Below, in pieces: positions 53,570 through 64,000 of a stretch of DNA of 64,000 nucleotides. Positions within the stretch are counted from its first letter, which is position 1; every line of letters starts with the position of its first letter. The stretch comes from Conchocele bisecta. Lineage: Eukaryota; Mollusca; Bivalvia; Lucinida; Thyasiridae. A program made the translations under genes and the position numbers. The stretch lies in assembly GCA_029237695.1 (NCBI GenBank), contig CM055268.1, forward strand, positions 54,769,131-54,833,130, read 5' to 3'. The notes beneath the pieces were generated by a model. The model worked only from the letters and a program-made list of their open reading frames with translations. It was not told where the DNA came from and made no database searches.

Positions 53570-53750
53570 ATACCAAGGGTGTCCGGATTATAGAGGTTTC
53601 ATTGTGAATCATGCATTTGATTATTCTGAGCTATGTGCTATGCGATCATGAACAGACATTATCCACCGAAATAAATGACCAAGAAACTCATCAAACATAA
53701 GATCACATAATTATGTTTGTGTGTGTCCTGTTTAGAGAGGTTACACTGTT
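53570..53750. repeat. Element V, long form 2
   Basis: gtgtccggattatagaggtt at the left and gtcctgtttagagaggttac at the right, with gaacagacattatccaccga and aagaaactcatcaaa between. The same interior words occur at 31920-31995 (inverted) and 63650-63700. Confidence 0.65.
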
Positions 53751-53944
53751 CTAGCATAATGTCGTATCAGGCATTAACCTGTTAAGATTATCCGGTTCAT
53801 AGCTAATTGAAAACTGATGTTTCATTGGTCGAACGACGTCGCATCACGTTACCGAATGGCGTCAGTGTAATGACGCAACGTAACCAAGTCCTCGTTCATT
53901 TCAACGAAAACTAGTTTCTATTTGACCATCGGTTAGTATAATAC

Positions 53945-54420
53945 AATACCTGATAAATAGAATACCAGTCTAGTGTCTGGTGATATAACGTTTATCAGTA
54001 GCCGATTTCATCAAAATTGCAAAGTAAACTTATTTAGAAAAGTATACTTTGAGGGAGTAATCATTTATTTTTCCCGAAATGAATTATTTCATATAGAACT
54101 AACGACTGCATATATTTGATTAAAAGTATGCAGAATTATTATACTGAATGTATTACATTATCACAGCCAAAATGGCTGTGATACTGTAATAACTTCAGTA
54201 TAATAAAAATTAATAAATGTATCCTTAAATTGAAAATTTCTCCTTCAAAGTATACTTTGCTAGATAATTATACTTTTGAATGTTGGTGAAATAGGCCACA
54301 GGCTCGGCTCGGAAACGGTACCAATTCCTCGGCAAGCCTCGGAATTCCTACGCGTTTCCTAGCCTAGCCTTGCCTGATAAACTGACTATGAAAAGACAAT
54401 AGTCTGGTATTCTCTATGAG
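53945..54420. repeat. B-like element split by a family D MITE
   Basis: Outer ends cctgataaatagaataccag and ggtattctctatg, with gctcggctcggaaacggtac and gcctcggaattcctacgcgt in the core, resemble a relative of family B2. A family D MITE (53997-54301) lies inside it. Confidence 0.65.
53997..54301. repeat. MITE family D, copy 6
   Basis: GTAGCCGATTTCATCAAAAT to AATGTTGGTGAAATAGGCCA, centre CACAGCCAAAATGGCTGTGA. Confidence 0.88.
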
Positions 54421-54661
54421 GAAATCGGTGACGAAGTTTGATAGAGATCCAACGAGTATACCAGGATACGTCCGAACTCGCTAATACCCGTATGTACATG
54501 TACATGTACATGTATCTACTCCGTTACTTTACCGGTGCTGTGACCATGGTGACCGCTACGTCTCACTGTCCACGAAATTAAGTGAGATAGAATGTGCGTG
54601 GTCCACTGCAACGGTCCAGCATATACTGGATCGGGTTAGAAACATTTGTTTTATATTTTCA

Positions 54662-55095
54662 CAAGGTGTATGATCACGTTGGTTACAACAACAACAACAA
54701 GTACTGACACTTCCGGAATCCATCCGATTCAAAGTACGTATTCTTTTATATTGTCCTTATTACGAAACTGATTTTGATGAAATATGGCGCATCAAACGCG
54801 TCTTGTTTAGCTGCATTTGGAGGTCTCTGTATTTTGACACAAACTTCTGTCGTTTTGCGAAGAATTGATTTCCGTGTCTACCGACCTATCGATTCTTCGC
54901 AAAAGCGACATAAGTCTATGTCGAACTCCCTGGACCATCAAATGCAGCTCATGAAGACGTGTTTGCCGCGCCATATTTCATCAAAATCCGTTGCATGTTA
55001 AGGAAAATATCCAATAATACTTACGTTGGAGTGGGCGAGCTTTCAACACGTTCAGCCGTTGTATTGTTGTTGTAACCACGTGATCATGCACCTTG
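54662..55095. repeat. MITE family C, copy 5
   Basis: CAAGGTGTATGATCACGTTG to CACGTGATCATGCACCTTG with TTTCA duplicated at 54657-54661 and 55096-55100. Confidence 0.92.
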
Positions 55096-55344
55096 TTTCA
55101 TTTACTACCAGACAGTTTCCTATGGCATATTAATATTCGCTCGACTTATAAGCCAATTGCTGGCCCGCATGCATGCGCTCCGCATATTTCACATATTGCA
55201 ACATTTAAGCCCAATAATTTACATACGTATTAACACATGTAATGACTACCTGTTCGAAAGGAAATGAAAAATCAATATGCAGGTGTGAGAATGCATTATA
55301 AACGTGGTGCATTATAAGTATGTTATTGGTCACATATTGGAGTA

Positions 55345-55397
55345 TAAAGGAACTAAATGTTGCCGTATCTAAAGCTCCCTCGCATTTAATTCCTTAA
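55345..55397. repeat. Short palindromic element, copy 2
   Basis: aggaactaaatgttgccgta, then ctccctcgcatttaattcct. It is the inverse of the element at 3380-3421 with a longer loop. Confidence 0.6.
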
Positions 55398-55538
55398 AAT
55401 ACAACTTATGAATAATAACTTATGCTTCTGGCCTTGAAAGTTTTGTGGATTCCTCAGTAATTTAATTGTGAGTATTTACCTACAGGTAGGACTTCGTTTG
55501 ATATGGTATCCGAATATAATATTCGTTACCATTTGTTT

Positions 55539-55968
55539 CAAAGTGTATGTTCACGTGGTTACAACAACAACAACAACAAGTACCGAATTTTCCAGAAACC
55601 CTCCGATTCAAAGTACGTATTCTTCTATTTTGTCCTTATTATGTAACGGAATTTTATGAAATATAGCGCATCAAACGCGTCTTGTTAAGCTGCATTTTGG
55701 TGGTTTCGGTACTTTGGCCCAAACGTCTGTCGCTTTTGTGAAGAATCGATTTCCGTGTCTACCGACACGGAAATCGATTCTTCGCATAAACGGCATATGT
55801 ATGTGCCGAACTATCTGGCACCACCGAATGCAGCTCATGAAGACGCGTTTGCTGCGCCATATTTCATCAAAATCCGTTGCCTATTAATGAAAATATCAAA
55901 TAATGGGCGCGCTTTCAACACGTTCAGCCATTGTTGTTGTTGTTGTAACCACGTGAGCATGCACCTTG
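55539..55968. repeat. MITE family C, copy 6
   Basis: CAAAGTGTATGTTCACGTGG to CACGTGAGCATGCACCTTG, flanked by TGTTT and AGTTT (5-bp duplication, one mismatch). Hairpin core AATCGATTTCCGTGTCTACC is intact. Confidence 0.88.
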
Positions 55969-56129
55969 AGTTTGAACCAGTATCATATTAATCATCTCCA
56001 GCCTATGGACCAAAAAGCAACATTTGCAAACACTTTACATCCAGATGCGATACAGTTTTTATCAGAATTTATTAATAGTACAATCCATATTTAATATGGA
56101 GGCATACTTATCATGTTAAACGTTAGGGT

Positions 56130-56342
56130 TAACCCTTACACTGCCGAATTAAATGTTGTCGTCTGCTGTTTATTTTCGATTTTCTATTTTTCTCATCAAA
56201 AACATGGTTTGACAGCATTTTAGAATCATTTCCAGTGGAAAATGATTCTAAAGTGCTGTCAAACCGTGTATTTAATGAGAGAGAAGGCAAAATATAAAGC
56301 ATCAGCAGACGACAAATTTCGTGCTCAGCAGTCTAAGGGTTA
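56130..56342. repeat. MITE family H, complete copy
   Basis: TIRs AACCCTTACACTGCCGAATT and gctcagcagtctaagggtta; inner tgttgtcgtctgctgtt and agcagacgacaaattt; centre TTTAGAATCATTTCCAGTGG with complement. Confidence 0.8.
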
Positions 56343-56738
56343 ATGTTTGTGGAGATATAAGTTATGCACGAAGACATTAAAAATCGCACGCACGCACCAC
56401 AGTGTAATGATCGGCACCAATGAATCGACAACACGCTGTGCACATACCGAGGTGTACGTTAGCCCAGTTTGCTAGGATCAATATACGACAGTGCATACAT
56501 TTATTAAAACCTTGTAATACGCCAGTATTAGCTCCCGAATTAAACACACATTGGGGATTCGTAAGTCATAGCTTAAAGGCACTCCGTCTCAGGTGGTGTC
56601 TCAGGTATTCCGTAAGTATGTGTTCACTGCAAATGACATACACAATAGTCATGATACAGTTTTCAGTATATTTATTTACACTCAATCCATTTTACATGGC
56701 ATCATGAGGGGCGAGTGAGAATATGAAATGCACAAATG
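56343..56738. other. Non-coding interval; 95-codon ORF without recognised domain
   Basis: An ORF at 56420-56707 (NRQHAVHIPRCTLAQFARIN) is open but has no recognisable domain or second copy, so I do not call it a gene. Confidence 0.3.
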
Positions 56739-57010
56739 TATAATTCCAGCACAAACATATTTACACAATTGCCTAACATTTCATTGGCTCGAAAGCAAGT
56801 CTCTGTCCAAAATTTATATCCCTGTAAACTCCCACGCCGAACTACTTTCCGTAACCGTGAGGCGCAGTTAAAATAATTCTTAAGAAAACGGAAAATAAAC
56901 ACATTTTCTTGATGAATTTATTTCAAATTCTGGAATTATAAGGAATAAATGGCCTTTTTGTGGAATTTATCGATACATTCCACAAAAAGGCCATTCATTC
57001 CTATAATATC
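56739..57010. repeat. MITE family G, copy 2 (core deleted)
   Basis: Same left half as 35480-35840, but the centre collapses to ggaatttatcgatacattcc. Confidence 0.75.
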
Positions 57011-57150
57011 ATTCGATCGCACCACTTCATTTGAACCGAATCCCGAAACATTTGCCTTAGCATTTACATGTATTCAAGCACAAATGACATGAATAGTATG
57101 TTTAATCATAGTCTGCGATGAACCGGGATCTACATTGGTTATCCATTACT

Positions 57151-57545
57151 GTCTGTTTCACGAAACCTGCCCAAATTTTACGGCCATATAAATTTGAAAA
57201 AACAGTATTTTTTTCGATCAAATTCAATTTTAAATTTTATCAAAATTTACGAATGAGCCTTCTTTTTATTTCGTGGAATTTTGTAAAATATTGATTTTAT
57301 TACGAATAATTGATTTCTCTATGGGAATTTAACATGATGGACAAGAGGTGGAGTAGCTGAGGGAGCAGTCAAAGAACGAAAATAAAAAAGGAAATTGCTT
57401 CTGAAACCTGGCTATATAGCTTGGAAATGATCTAACTAAGAAAACAAAAGTTAAATTTTGAAAATCGGTCCACTATTTCTGAAATTAGAAAAAGAATCCC
57501 CATGATAAATCCCCATAGACATCTTCACTCTGTGAAGTCATCGAT
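57151..57545. repeat. MITE family E, copy 4 (right half lost)
   Basis: CTGTTTCACGAAACCTGCCC, then gaatgagccttctttttatt, ending in the central hairpin word cccatagacatcttcactct. Confidence 0.8.
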
Positions 57546-57676
57546 ATTGTCATTATATAGCCAATCCATGAGGCCCACATGCCCAAGGTCAAATGACTTT
57601 CAAATACGCCTTATATATCCACAACCCTTATTTCGATCCAAACTTCGAATACATACACTGGGATACCATCTCATTT

Positions 57677-58098
57677 ATACGGAGCCCCGCAGGGGACATG
57701 GATTTATTTTATTAATTCGTTCCCACGAAATAACAATTCGTCCCCTCAATTTAACAATTCGTTCCCACGAAATGACAATTCGTTCCCTCAATTTAACAAT
57801 TCGTTCCCTCGAATTAACATTTCGTTTCCACGATATAACAATTAGTTCCCTCGAATTAATAATTAGTTCCCACGAAATGACAATGCGTTCCCTCAATTTA
57901 ACAATTCGTTCCCTCGAATTAACAATGCTTTCCCACTATATAACAATTCGTTCCCAAAATTAACAATTCGTTCCCGTGGGAACGAATTGTTAAATTGAGG
58001 GAACGAATTGTTAATTCGTGGGAACGAATTATTATTATTTCGCGGGAAAGAAATAACAATAAAATAATTATACGTCCCTTGCGGGGCTCTGTACGTTT
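57677..58098. repeat. CGTTCCC-array element, copy 2
   Basis: TIRs GGAGCCCCGCAGGGGACATG and ACGTCCCTTGCGGGGCTCTG. About 12 left-oriented units (aattcgttccctcaattta), then the array turns at CGTTCCCGTGGGAACG (about 57969-57984) to right-oriented units. Confidence 0.9.
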
Positions 58099-58455
58099 AT
58101 ATGCATGCAACAAAAGTGTACGGTCATGTCACTTTAACACAAACCCGGCTGTTATACCTTTACACTATCATATTTACACAGCCAACACAACACACATTTC
58201 AAGGACGCATCGTACTTCAATTCAATCATTAAGTAGACCCCGTTTGATAGAGTTTGTCTACTTCAAAGCCCAGTACAGTTATATGGTTAATGTAATGGTA
58301 GTGTAGTGGGCCAAGTCGACCGATAGGTGTAATCAGTTTTCCATTAAAGTTTAGTATCGGATTAGAATTAAGGACACCGCGAGTGGAAGACAGGTAAGTC
58401 GATTTGAATATTTCTAACATAATTACATGTATAGTGACACCTCGCTAAACCGGGG

Positions 58456-58697
58456 GCCCGTTTCACTAAGCTTCGTACGACTAAAATGTTCGTAAGTGTA
58501 AAATTATAATAGTCTGTAAATTTCACATTAACAATGTTTTATTGTAAACAATTAATGGATTTACATTTATTGAGCATCTGCTGCATATGCAGCCTCTGTT
58601 CAATAAATGTAAATCCATCAATTGAAATTTCCAGACTATCCTATATTGGCACTTACGAACAATTTAGTCGTACGAAGTTTAGTGAAACGGCCCCCGG
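58456..58697. repeat. MITE family A, copy 9
   Basis: Caps GGGGGCCCGTTTCACTAAGC and GTGAAACGGCCCCC; the hairpin carries a few mismatches (gagcatctgctgcatatgca). Confidence 0.88.
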
Positions 58698-58721
58698 AAT
58701 CCCAGGTTGTCCGGTTTAGTT

Positions 58722-58990
58722 TGTTGTTTGTTTGTTGGCGTTTAACGGCCTATCAACAGCTAAGGTAATTTAAGGCCGGGTCAATGGGTTTAGTACAAAA
58801 TCCCATATATTACATGTACAAGTACATGTTCAAGTACATGTACAAATGGGGAGAAAATCCCAAACTCAGAACTGAATATTTACAATAAAAACACTATATT
58901 CTCAGCCCTGAAATCAGATTAATACTGATCTGATGCCAGGTCCTCGCCACGCCAGAATCACTTGGCCTCCTCCCAAAAGCAGTAGGCTCA
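58722..58990. repeat. Interspersed repeat S, copy 3 (inverted)
   Basis: gttggcgtttaacggcctat, caacagctaaggtaatttaa, a tacatgtacaag tandem near 58830, gagaaaatcccaaactcaga and ctgatctgatgccaggtcct, all in the opposite orientation to 46530-46790. Confidence 0.6.
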
Positions 58991-59193
58991 GTGTCCGATT
59001 TAGATAGGTTGCATTTTAATTTATGTAAAGTAGCCCTCCAAGACATATTTAGCTCTTTGAAATGGTGTATACATATTTTGTTCAGAGATATATGAAGTAA
59101 AATGTACATACTAACGTATTCTGCGTTTCCGGGTTATTACAAGACTTGTAATTAGATTACAGAATGTACAGTAATATGATTATTTATATTACT

Positions 59194-60598
59194 GTCTGTT
59201 TCACGAAACCTGCCCAAAATGTTACGGCCATATTAACAGTGCAAAAACAAGATTGTTTTCGATAATATTAAATGTTATCAACATTTTAGAATGAGCCTTC
59301 TTTTTATTTCGTGTTTGGTCAAATTAGGGATTGTGGGAGGTTTTATGGTCTGTGAATCAGTTTTACGGCGACGCGTTAGAATTCTAATGCACCTAGTGTG
59401 CTCCCTGCTTTCTGCAACGTCGTAGCATATCACGAACAGTGAATTTTTCAATACGTCAGCAGGTTGTTGTCGTCATCGATAACCGCCTCACACCAAATGA
59501 ATTTGAAGAAATGTAACTCCGCCGAAGAATATTCCAATTTCAAATTGCGATTAATGGGACTTTTTTCTAAGACATTAATATATTTATTCAACTCTAAAGT
59601 TTATTTTCACAATTGTATTGCTTTTCTATGTGTAGTTGCAACAGTTATTTGCTTTTATTCATTTCTACATTGAGTTAACGTGATTTTTTCAAAGGAAATG
59701 TCAACAAGTGTCAACAGCCTTGAACAGGATTTCCCAGGATTTACGCCTAATTCAGGTGATTACCCATCTGCAATTATACAGTTTATTATGTATAGTCATG
59801 TATGTGTACATTGGAATTCGTAAAGTTATAGGCTGGTACTGGCATATTGAGTTTGCATTTGAGCATTTTTTTTGTAAATTCTTCTATATTTTGGGCGGGT
59901 GGGGTAATATTTTGGGGAATTTATTTATTGAAGGGCCACACTGTCCCTGAAGTCATGTTTGTCAGTCTTTGGTCGATTCTATTTTCCGCTTTCGGTTGTA
60001 CATGTTCATATGGAAGAATGGATAACCGAAAATGTACCGAAAATTATTTGGGAAATAGATATTCGGATTCCCCGCCGCTGGCCATTGTTTACAAAAGCGC
60101 GTAGGGTTACATAAATTTGTCAAGTTGTAAAACACAGACTGGTAAAACGGAGATTTTATATGCTGTGATTTTTCATATTTTATAGGCTGTAATTACAATT
60201 GACCAATCAGATGCGTGCTTTATAGTTGCGGTGCATTAGCATATTGATTTTATTACGAAAAATGATTTCTATATGGGAATTTAACATGGTCAAAGGTGGA
60301 GAACCTGGAGGAGGAGTCTAAAAAAGAAGGATTTTGGGAACTGATTCTGAAATCTAGCTAGATAGCTTGGAAATTATCTAACTAAGAAAACAAGTTACAT
60401 TTTGAAAATCGGTCCACTATTTCTGAAATTACAAAAATGTTAAATTCTTTTTCAAAATCAATATTGGACCAAATTTCACGAAATAAAAACTAGGGTCATT
60501 CTTAATTTTGCTATAATTTAATATTATCGAAAAATATATTGTTTTTGCATTATTTATATAGCCGTAACATTTGGGCAAGTTTCGCGAAACAAACAGTA
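59194..60598. repeat. MITE family E, copy 5, split by a 0.9-kb insertion
   Basis: Left part 59194-59325 (CTGTTTCACGAAACCTGCCC to ttcgtgtttggtcaaat) and right part 60240-60598 (atattgattttattacgaaa to GGGCAAGTTTCGCGAAACAA). Joined at the AAAT/ATATT boundary they match an intact E copy. Confidence 0.75.
59326..60239. other. Insertion inside family E, unknown type
   Basis: About 914 bp with no match in the window. ctaatgcacc near 59383 and ggtgcattagc at the right end (60230-60239) form a short inverted pair. ORFs here (for example 59708-59950) are short and unrecognised. Confidence 0.5.
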
Positions 60599-61433
60599 AT
60601 TTTGTGACTACATACTCCGAAATGGTATACTGGGTGCATATAATCCTCACCCTGATCGTCTGTTCCTGTGATCGTCTGTGTGTATGTCCGACTGTTTGTC
60701 GGCGAGTTGCGTTAAAGTTGTTCCTGTTTATATTTTTTTTTTCACACAAAAACATGTACAAACAAGCCATATTACTAGTAAAATGCATGTGCATAATTAC
60801 ATTCCATTCCGTATTTCTAAATTACTGAGTAAATATATATTACACATGTATTTACCTGTTTGTATATGTATATGTTTGATTTTTTATAAAGAAAAGAACA
60901 AAAATACAAACAAATATGTATCAAGTAATAATAGAGAGAAAAGTACAAAAAAACACCCATAAGGTTTAAAAACAGTTTAATATAAAGATAAGTACGAGCA
61001 GCATGATCATATGTTTGCATTAATTTGTGTTGGATTAAATATTTTAAGGGAAATGATGCTAGAAGCAATAAGTTAGTCTAGCGGTAAACAATTCCATTTT
61101 TTATTGTGTGTTTCAGCTTTGTTTCTATTTACTGCAATTTGCTGCGTTAAAGTTCTTACCGAAAGTCAGATTGGCGTGAAACTTTATATGCTTATTTGCC
61201 GTCATCCACAATTTAATTCCATAGCCCACCCATTCGGCTTCTGTGCCCAATGTCTAGGTCAAATGAGTTGACAGAGTGCGTTCATTTCTTTTTATTTAAA
61301 GTGTTCGGCTACCTACTGTCTCTGCTATATGTATTGAAACTGTACATGTACATTTTCATTGTATAGCCAACCCATGCGACCATGTGCTAGAGGTCAAGGT
61401 CAAATAACTTAATTTGCTTTAATAGTTAGTTTA
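60599..61433. other. Non-coding AT-rich interval
   Basis: AT-rich sequence with overlapping low-complexity ORFs on both strands. Nothing was recognised. Confidence 0.45.
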
Positions 61434-61640
61434 ACCCTTTGAACACGAAAGCCCGCTATAGCGGTATATTCAAACAGTGCAAGTTTGCACTGTTTGCAAG
61501 TACTTTTCATATTTTTGACAGCAAACACACCACCTTTTTCATCAATGGACTAGTCTGAAAATGATTTTGTGACGATTGGATTTGTTGCAAAATGAACTTA
61601 TCAAAATCCATTCCAGAAACTTAGGGGTGAAAGGGTTAAA
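61434..61640. repeat. MITE family I, copy 3 (complete)
   Basis: Ends TTAACCCTTTGAACACG and ACTTAGGGGTGAAAGGGTTAA, with the central palindrome AACAGTGCAAGTTTGCACTG and cgctatagcgg. Confidence 0.8.
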
Positions 61641-61675
61641 CATAGTTTATCATTGCATATAAGTACAATGCTGTC

Positions 61676-61897
61676 CTCCCAAGTCAAACTGCAGTATCTG
61701 TTAAACTGCAGTATCTGCACTATGATGCTATGCTGACCCTGTGCAACACAGGGTCAGCATAGCATCATAGTGCAGATACTGCAGATACTGCAGTTTAACA
61801 GATACTGCAGTTTGACTTGGGATGATTGCACAGGGTCAGCATAGCATCATAGTGCAGGTACTGCAGTTTAACAGATACTGCAGTTTGACTTGGGAGG
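61676..61897. repeat. Three-armed inverted repeat
   Basis: Left arm 61676-61743 begins CCTCCCAAGTCAAACTGCAG and ends GCTATGCTGACCCTGTGC. A complementary arm follows at 61746-61820 with an extra GATACTGCA. After a short spacer a second complementary arm at about 61828-61897 pairs with the left arm with one mismatch in about 70 bp. No ORF. Confidence 0.92.
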
Positions 61898-62965
61898 GCA
61901 GAATGGGCTTGGGCTACAAGTTAATAGTTGCGGTACATCTCCCATCAGTGTCGCTGATTCTTGTGTCTTTTTTTTAATGTTACATCAACATAATTATTAT
62001 GTAAAAAATAACTGTCATACTCATGGGCGGTGGACGTTTCGGGCAATGAGCATTGCGAATCAACTCGTTTTATTTGTGTAACATTACGTTAACTTGTGTG
62101 GTCACGTGCTTACCCAGATTGAGTTATCTGATAACATATGGTCGTCCGAATGTTCACGACATGCTCAGAAACGTCCGAGAATGTGGTCCGAAATGACCAT
62201 GACCGATGTTTTGGACGTGGACCGTTACGTCCATGGTCCGTTTCGGACGATGGACGTAACGGACCCACGTCCAAAGTCCGTATTCGTAAGAATGTTGTAA
62301 TAGTATACATGACGCATGGGGCGGAACACCTGCTATATATTAGTTGCAAAACGCATTAAGGGATGTAACACTATTCTTTTCGATGAGCCCATAATGGGTG
62401 TCGTTAGCCACACCGAATCGTAAATCGTTTGTTCGTGGGTATGCATAAATTAGTAACACAATTCTTTATAATATACGAGAATTTTAGTGTTCATTTCTGT
62501 GGGAATATGTTAATTCAAAATGTTTGTATTATCTGCTAAGTAATCATCATATAACGCGCTAATGGAAATGAAAATATGGTGGATTATTTGTATTACTGCA
62601 TTACTGTTACAGCGAAACGTAGTATACATGACTGGGTTAAGTTGCATAAAATGGGCATATATGTAAATATATATGTACATGTAATGTATTACAAGTATAA
62701 TACACTTAGTCTAGTGTATTCAATAATAAATAGTGTATTGGTAAATAACATATAAACTGTTCCTGTCAATGTTCAAGCACACGAATTGTCACGAGGAAAT
62801 GACCAAACGCATGGCGTAATGTTATGTTTGTCAACACTTTATACAAATAATACAATTGTGTGTTATGTGTTGTGCAATAAGTGTCGTGTCGCCCGGAGCA
62901 CATGTGATTCTAGCGTGTCTTGGATGGTCAATTATTGTCTGTATATACATAACACACATTATGAA
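61898..62965. other. Mostly unassigned; GTCCG-rich patch at 62140-62290
   Basis: 62140-62290 is an irregular set of GTCCG/CGGAC words (ggtccgtttcggac, ggacgtaacggac, gtggaccgttacgtccat) arranged as interlocking palindromes. ORFs on both strands overlap there. The rest is AT-rich and unassigned. Confidence 0.5.
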
Positions 62966-63112
62966 CTGTTAGATTCAGGGAACGAATTGTTAATTCGTGG
63001 GAACGAATTGTTAATTCAAGGGAACGAATTGTTAAATTAAGGCAAAGAATTGTTATTTCGTGGGAACGAATTAATAAAAGAAAATCCATGTTCCCTGCGG
63101 GGCTCCGTACAA
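62966..63112. repeat. CGTTCCC-array element, right half only
   Basis: Units gggaacgaattgttaattcg lead into aattaataaaagaaaatcca and the TIR TGTTCCCTGCGGGGCTCCG. Confidence 0.85.
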
Positions 63113-63479
63113 ATGCACTGGCTGACGTGTCATGCCCGTCTAAAGCGGACAAGTAGGTGTCTTTCTGTCATTAGTTACGGAAACGTCACGCTTCAAATAC
63201 TCGTCCGTATACTCAGAATGATATGGGAACAATTGAAGAGTTACATGTACGTCTGTCACGGATGACATGGGGTACTTCAAGTGTTACGTATTCACAACTA
63301 GTCTGGCATTCACGTAATCAGCATTTCAATCGCCCCAATTATCGCTAAATACGGCATGTTACCCTAGGATGGGTTAACTAGGTCACTTGGTCAATGGGAC
63401 TCGGACAAAATACAACCACAGACAGAACATAATAGATTAAAGATTGGGCTGCAAAGTGACGCCATTTTTTCATTTACGA

Positions 63480-63750
63480 AATCCAGCGTGTGTCCGGTTT
63501 AGAAAGGTTCTACTGTACATGCATGTATATTCACAGTGAAACCTCTCTAAACCGGACACCCTGGGGTCCCCAGGGTGTCCGGCTTAGAGAGGTTTCACTG
63601 TAAATTTGACAATTGATTATTCCGAGCCATAGTTGTGTGCTATGCAATCACGAACAGATATCATCACTTGAGATAAATACCAAGAAACTCATCAAAAATA
63701 AGATCACATGTGTTTTATTGATGTCCGATTTAGAGAGGTTCCACTGTATC
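63480..63750. repeat. Element V cluster
   Basis: 63487-63515 gtgtccggtttagaaaggtt; 63534-63601 a near-perfect hairpin (AGTGAAACCTCTCTAAACCG, CCCTGGGGTCCCCAGGG centre); and 63722-63747 atgtccgatttagagaggtt. Nested solo and long forms. Confidence 0.8.
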
Positions 63751-63958
63751 GTATTGATCAGGTAGTGTGTATGCTATTAAACGGGCAATATAACAATGTT
63801 TCGTTAAGAATAACGCAGATTTATGTACATGATGTACGTTGCATTCTTGCTGGCGCCGTTTCGTAACGTGAGGTGACGCCATTCGACCAATTATGGAACG
63901 CCGGAAAACGATAACACGCATGTTTGTGCATTGACCGGTTCCCAGCTGGACACCACAG

Positions 63959-64000
63959 GGGCCGTTTAACTAAACTTCGTACGCATAATAAAATGTTCGT
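63959..64000. repeat. MITE family A, copy 10 (cut by window edge)
   Basis: Left cap GGGGCCGTTTAACTAAACTT then cgtacgcataataaaatgtt. Confidence 0.8.

Noticed and set aside
57502..57963. 153-codon ORF with LTIRSHEMTIRS-type repeats
   Set aside because: Reading of the CGTTCCC array element. Similar ORFs appear on both strands and in the other array copies.

Overview
The window looks like a repeat-rich, AT-rich nuclear stretch of an invertebrate genome. A lophotrochozoan, and most likely a bivalve mollusc, is my inference from the style of the repeats: many TIR miniature elements, a tRNA-headed SINE, a Tc1 fossil and interspersed repeats with a ccgttaaacacc end. I see no intact host gene, no functional RNA gene and no CRISPR array. 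Nearly every open reading frame is short and is either noise or a reading of a repeat.

The coding remnants fall into five groups. (1) A decayed Tc1-type transposon (7454-8959) has clean TIRs, TA duplications and a broken antisense transposase. (2) An intronless 284-residue antisense ORF of unknown function (10615-11469) has had its C-terminus rewritten by a MITE. (3) A compact, same-strand, partly overlapping gene cluster (about 12470-14739) looks like the morphogenesis block of a Polinton/adintovirus-like element: a capsid-protein candidate, an FtsK/HerA-type packaging ATPase fragment with a Walker A motif, a membrane protein and two further small proteins, all interrupted. (4) and (5) Two 3-4 kb TIR elements (21539-24778 and 41930-45694) each carry a decayed copy of one protein family. 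Its visible parts are a FEN1/XPG-like nuclease segment and, at the C-terminus, a dense cysteine motif. I infer an Academ-like DNA transposon superfamily. The two copies keep different parts of the protein.

The rest is a mosaic of nested miniature elements: family A (capped by GGGGCCGTTTCAC), B (GAATAGTAGGTTAGTGCCG), C (CAAGGTG, 5-bp TSD), D (CAAAGTATACTT), E (CTGTTTCACGAAAG), F (ATTGAGACACGCC), G, H, I (TTAACCCTTT), P (CAGTGGGGTCAGCG, TA TSD), T (GATCAGACTGTGCGGATG), V (CCTCTCTAAACCGGACAC), a TTAA-target family (AGGTACATGCCCACTC) and a 5-bp-TSD family (CAGGGGCGGATC). Three unusual element types have interiors that are arrays of short or self-complementary words (CATATG, CTAATTAG, and CGTTCCC joined to AATT).

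Two relationships stand out. A TTAA-target MITE at 48685-49291 contains a piece of the last gene of the viral-type cluster at 14.6 kb, next to MITE sequence found at that same junction. And one palindromic core is shared by MITEs with completely different ends, so these elements seem to exchange modules.
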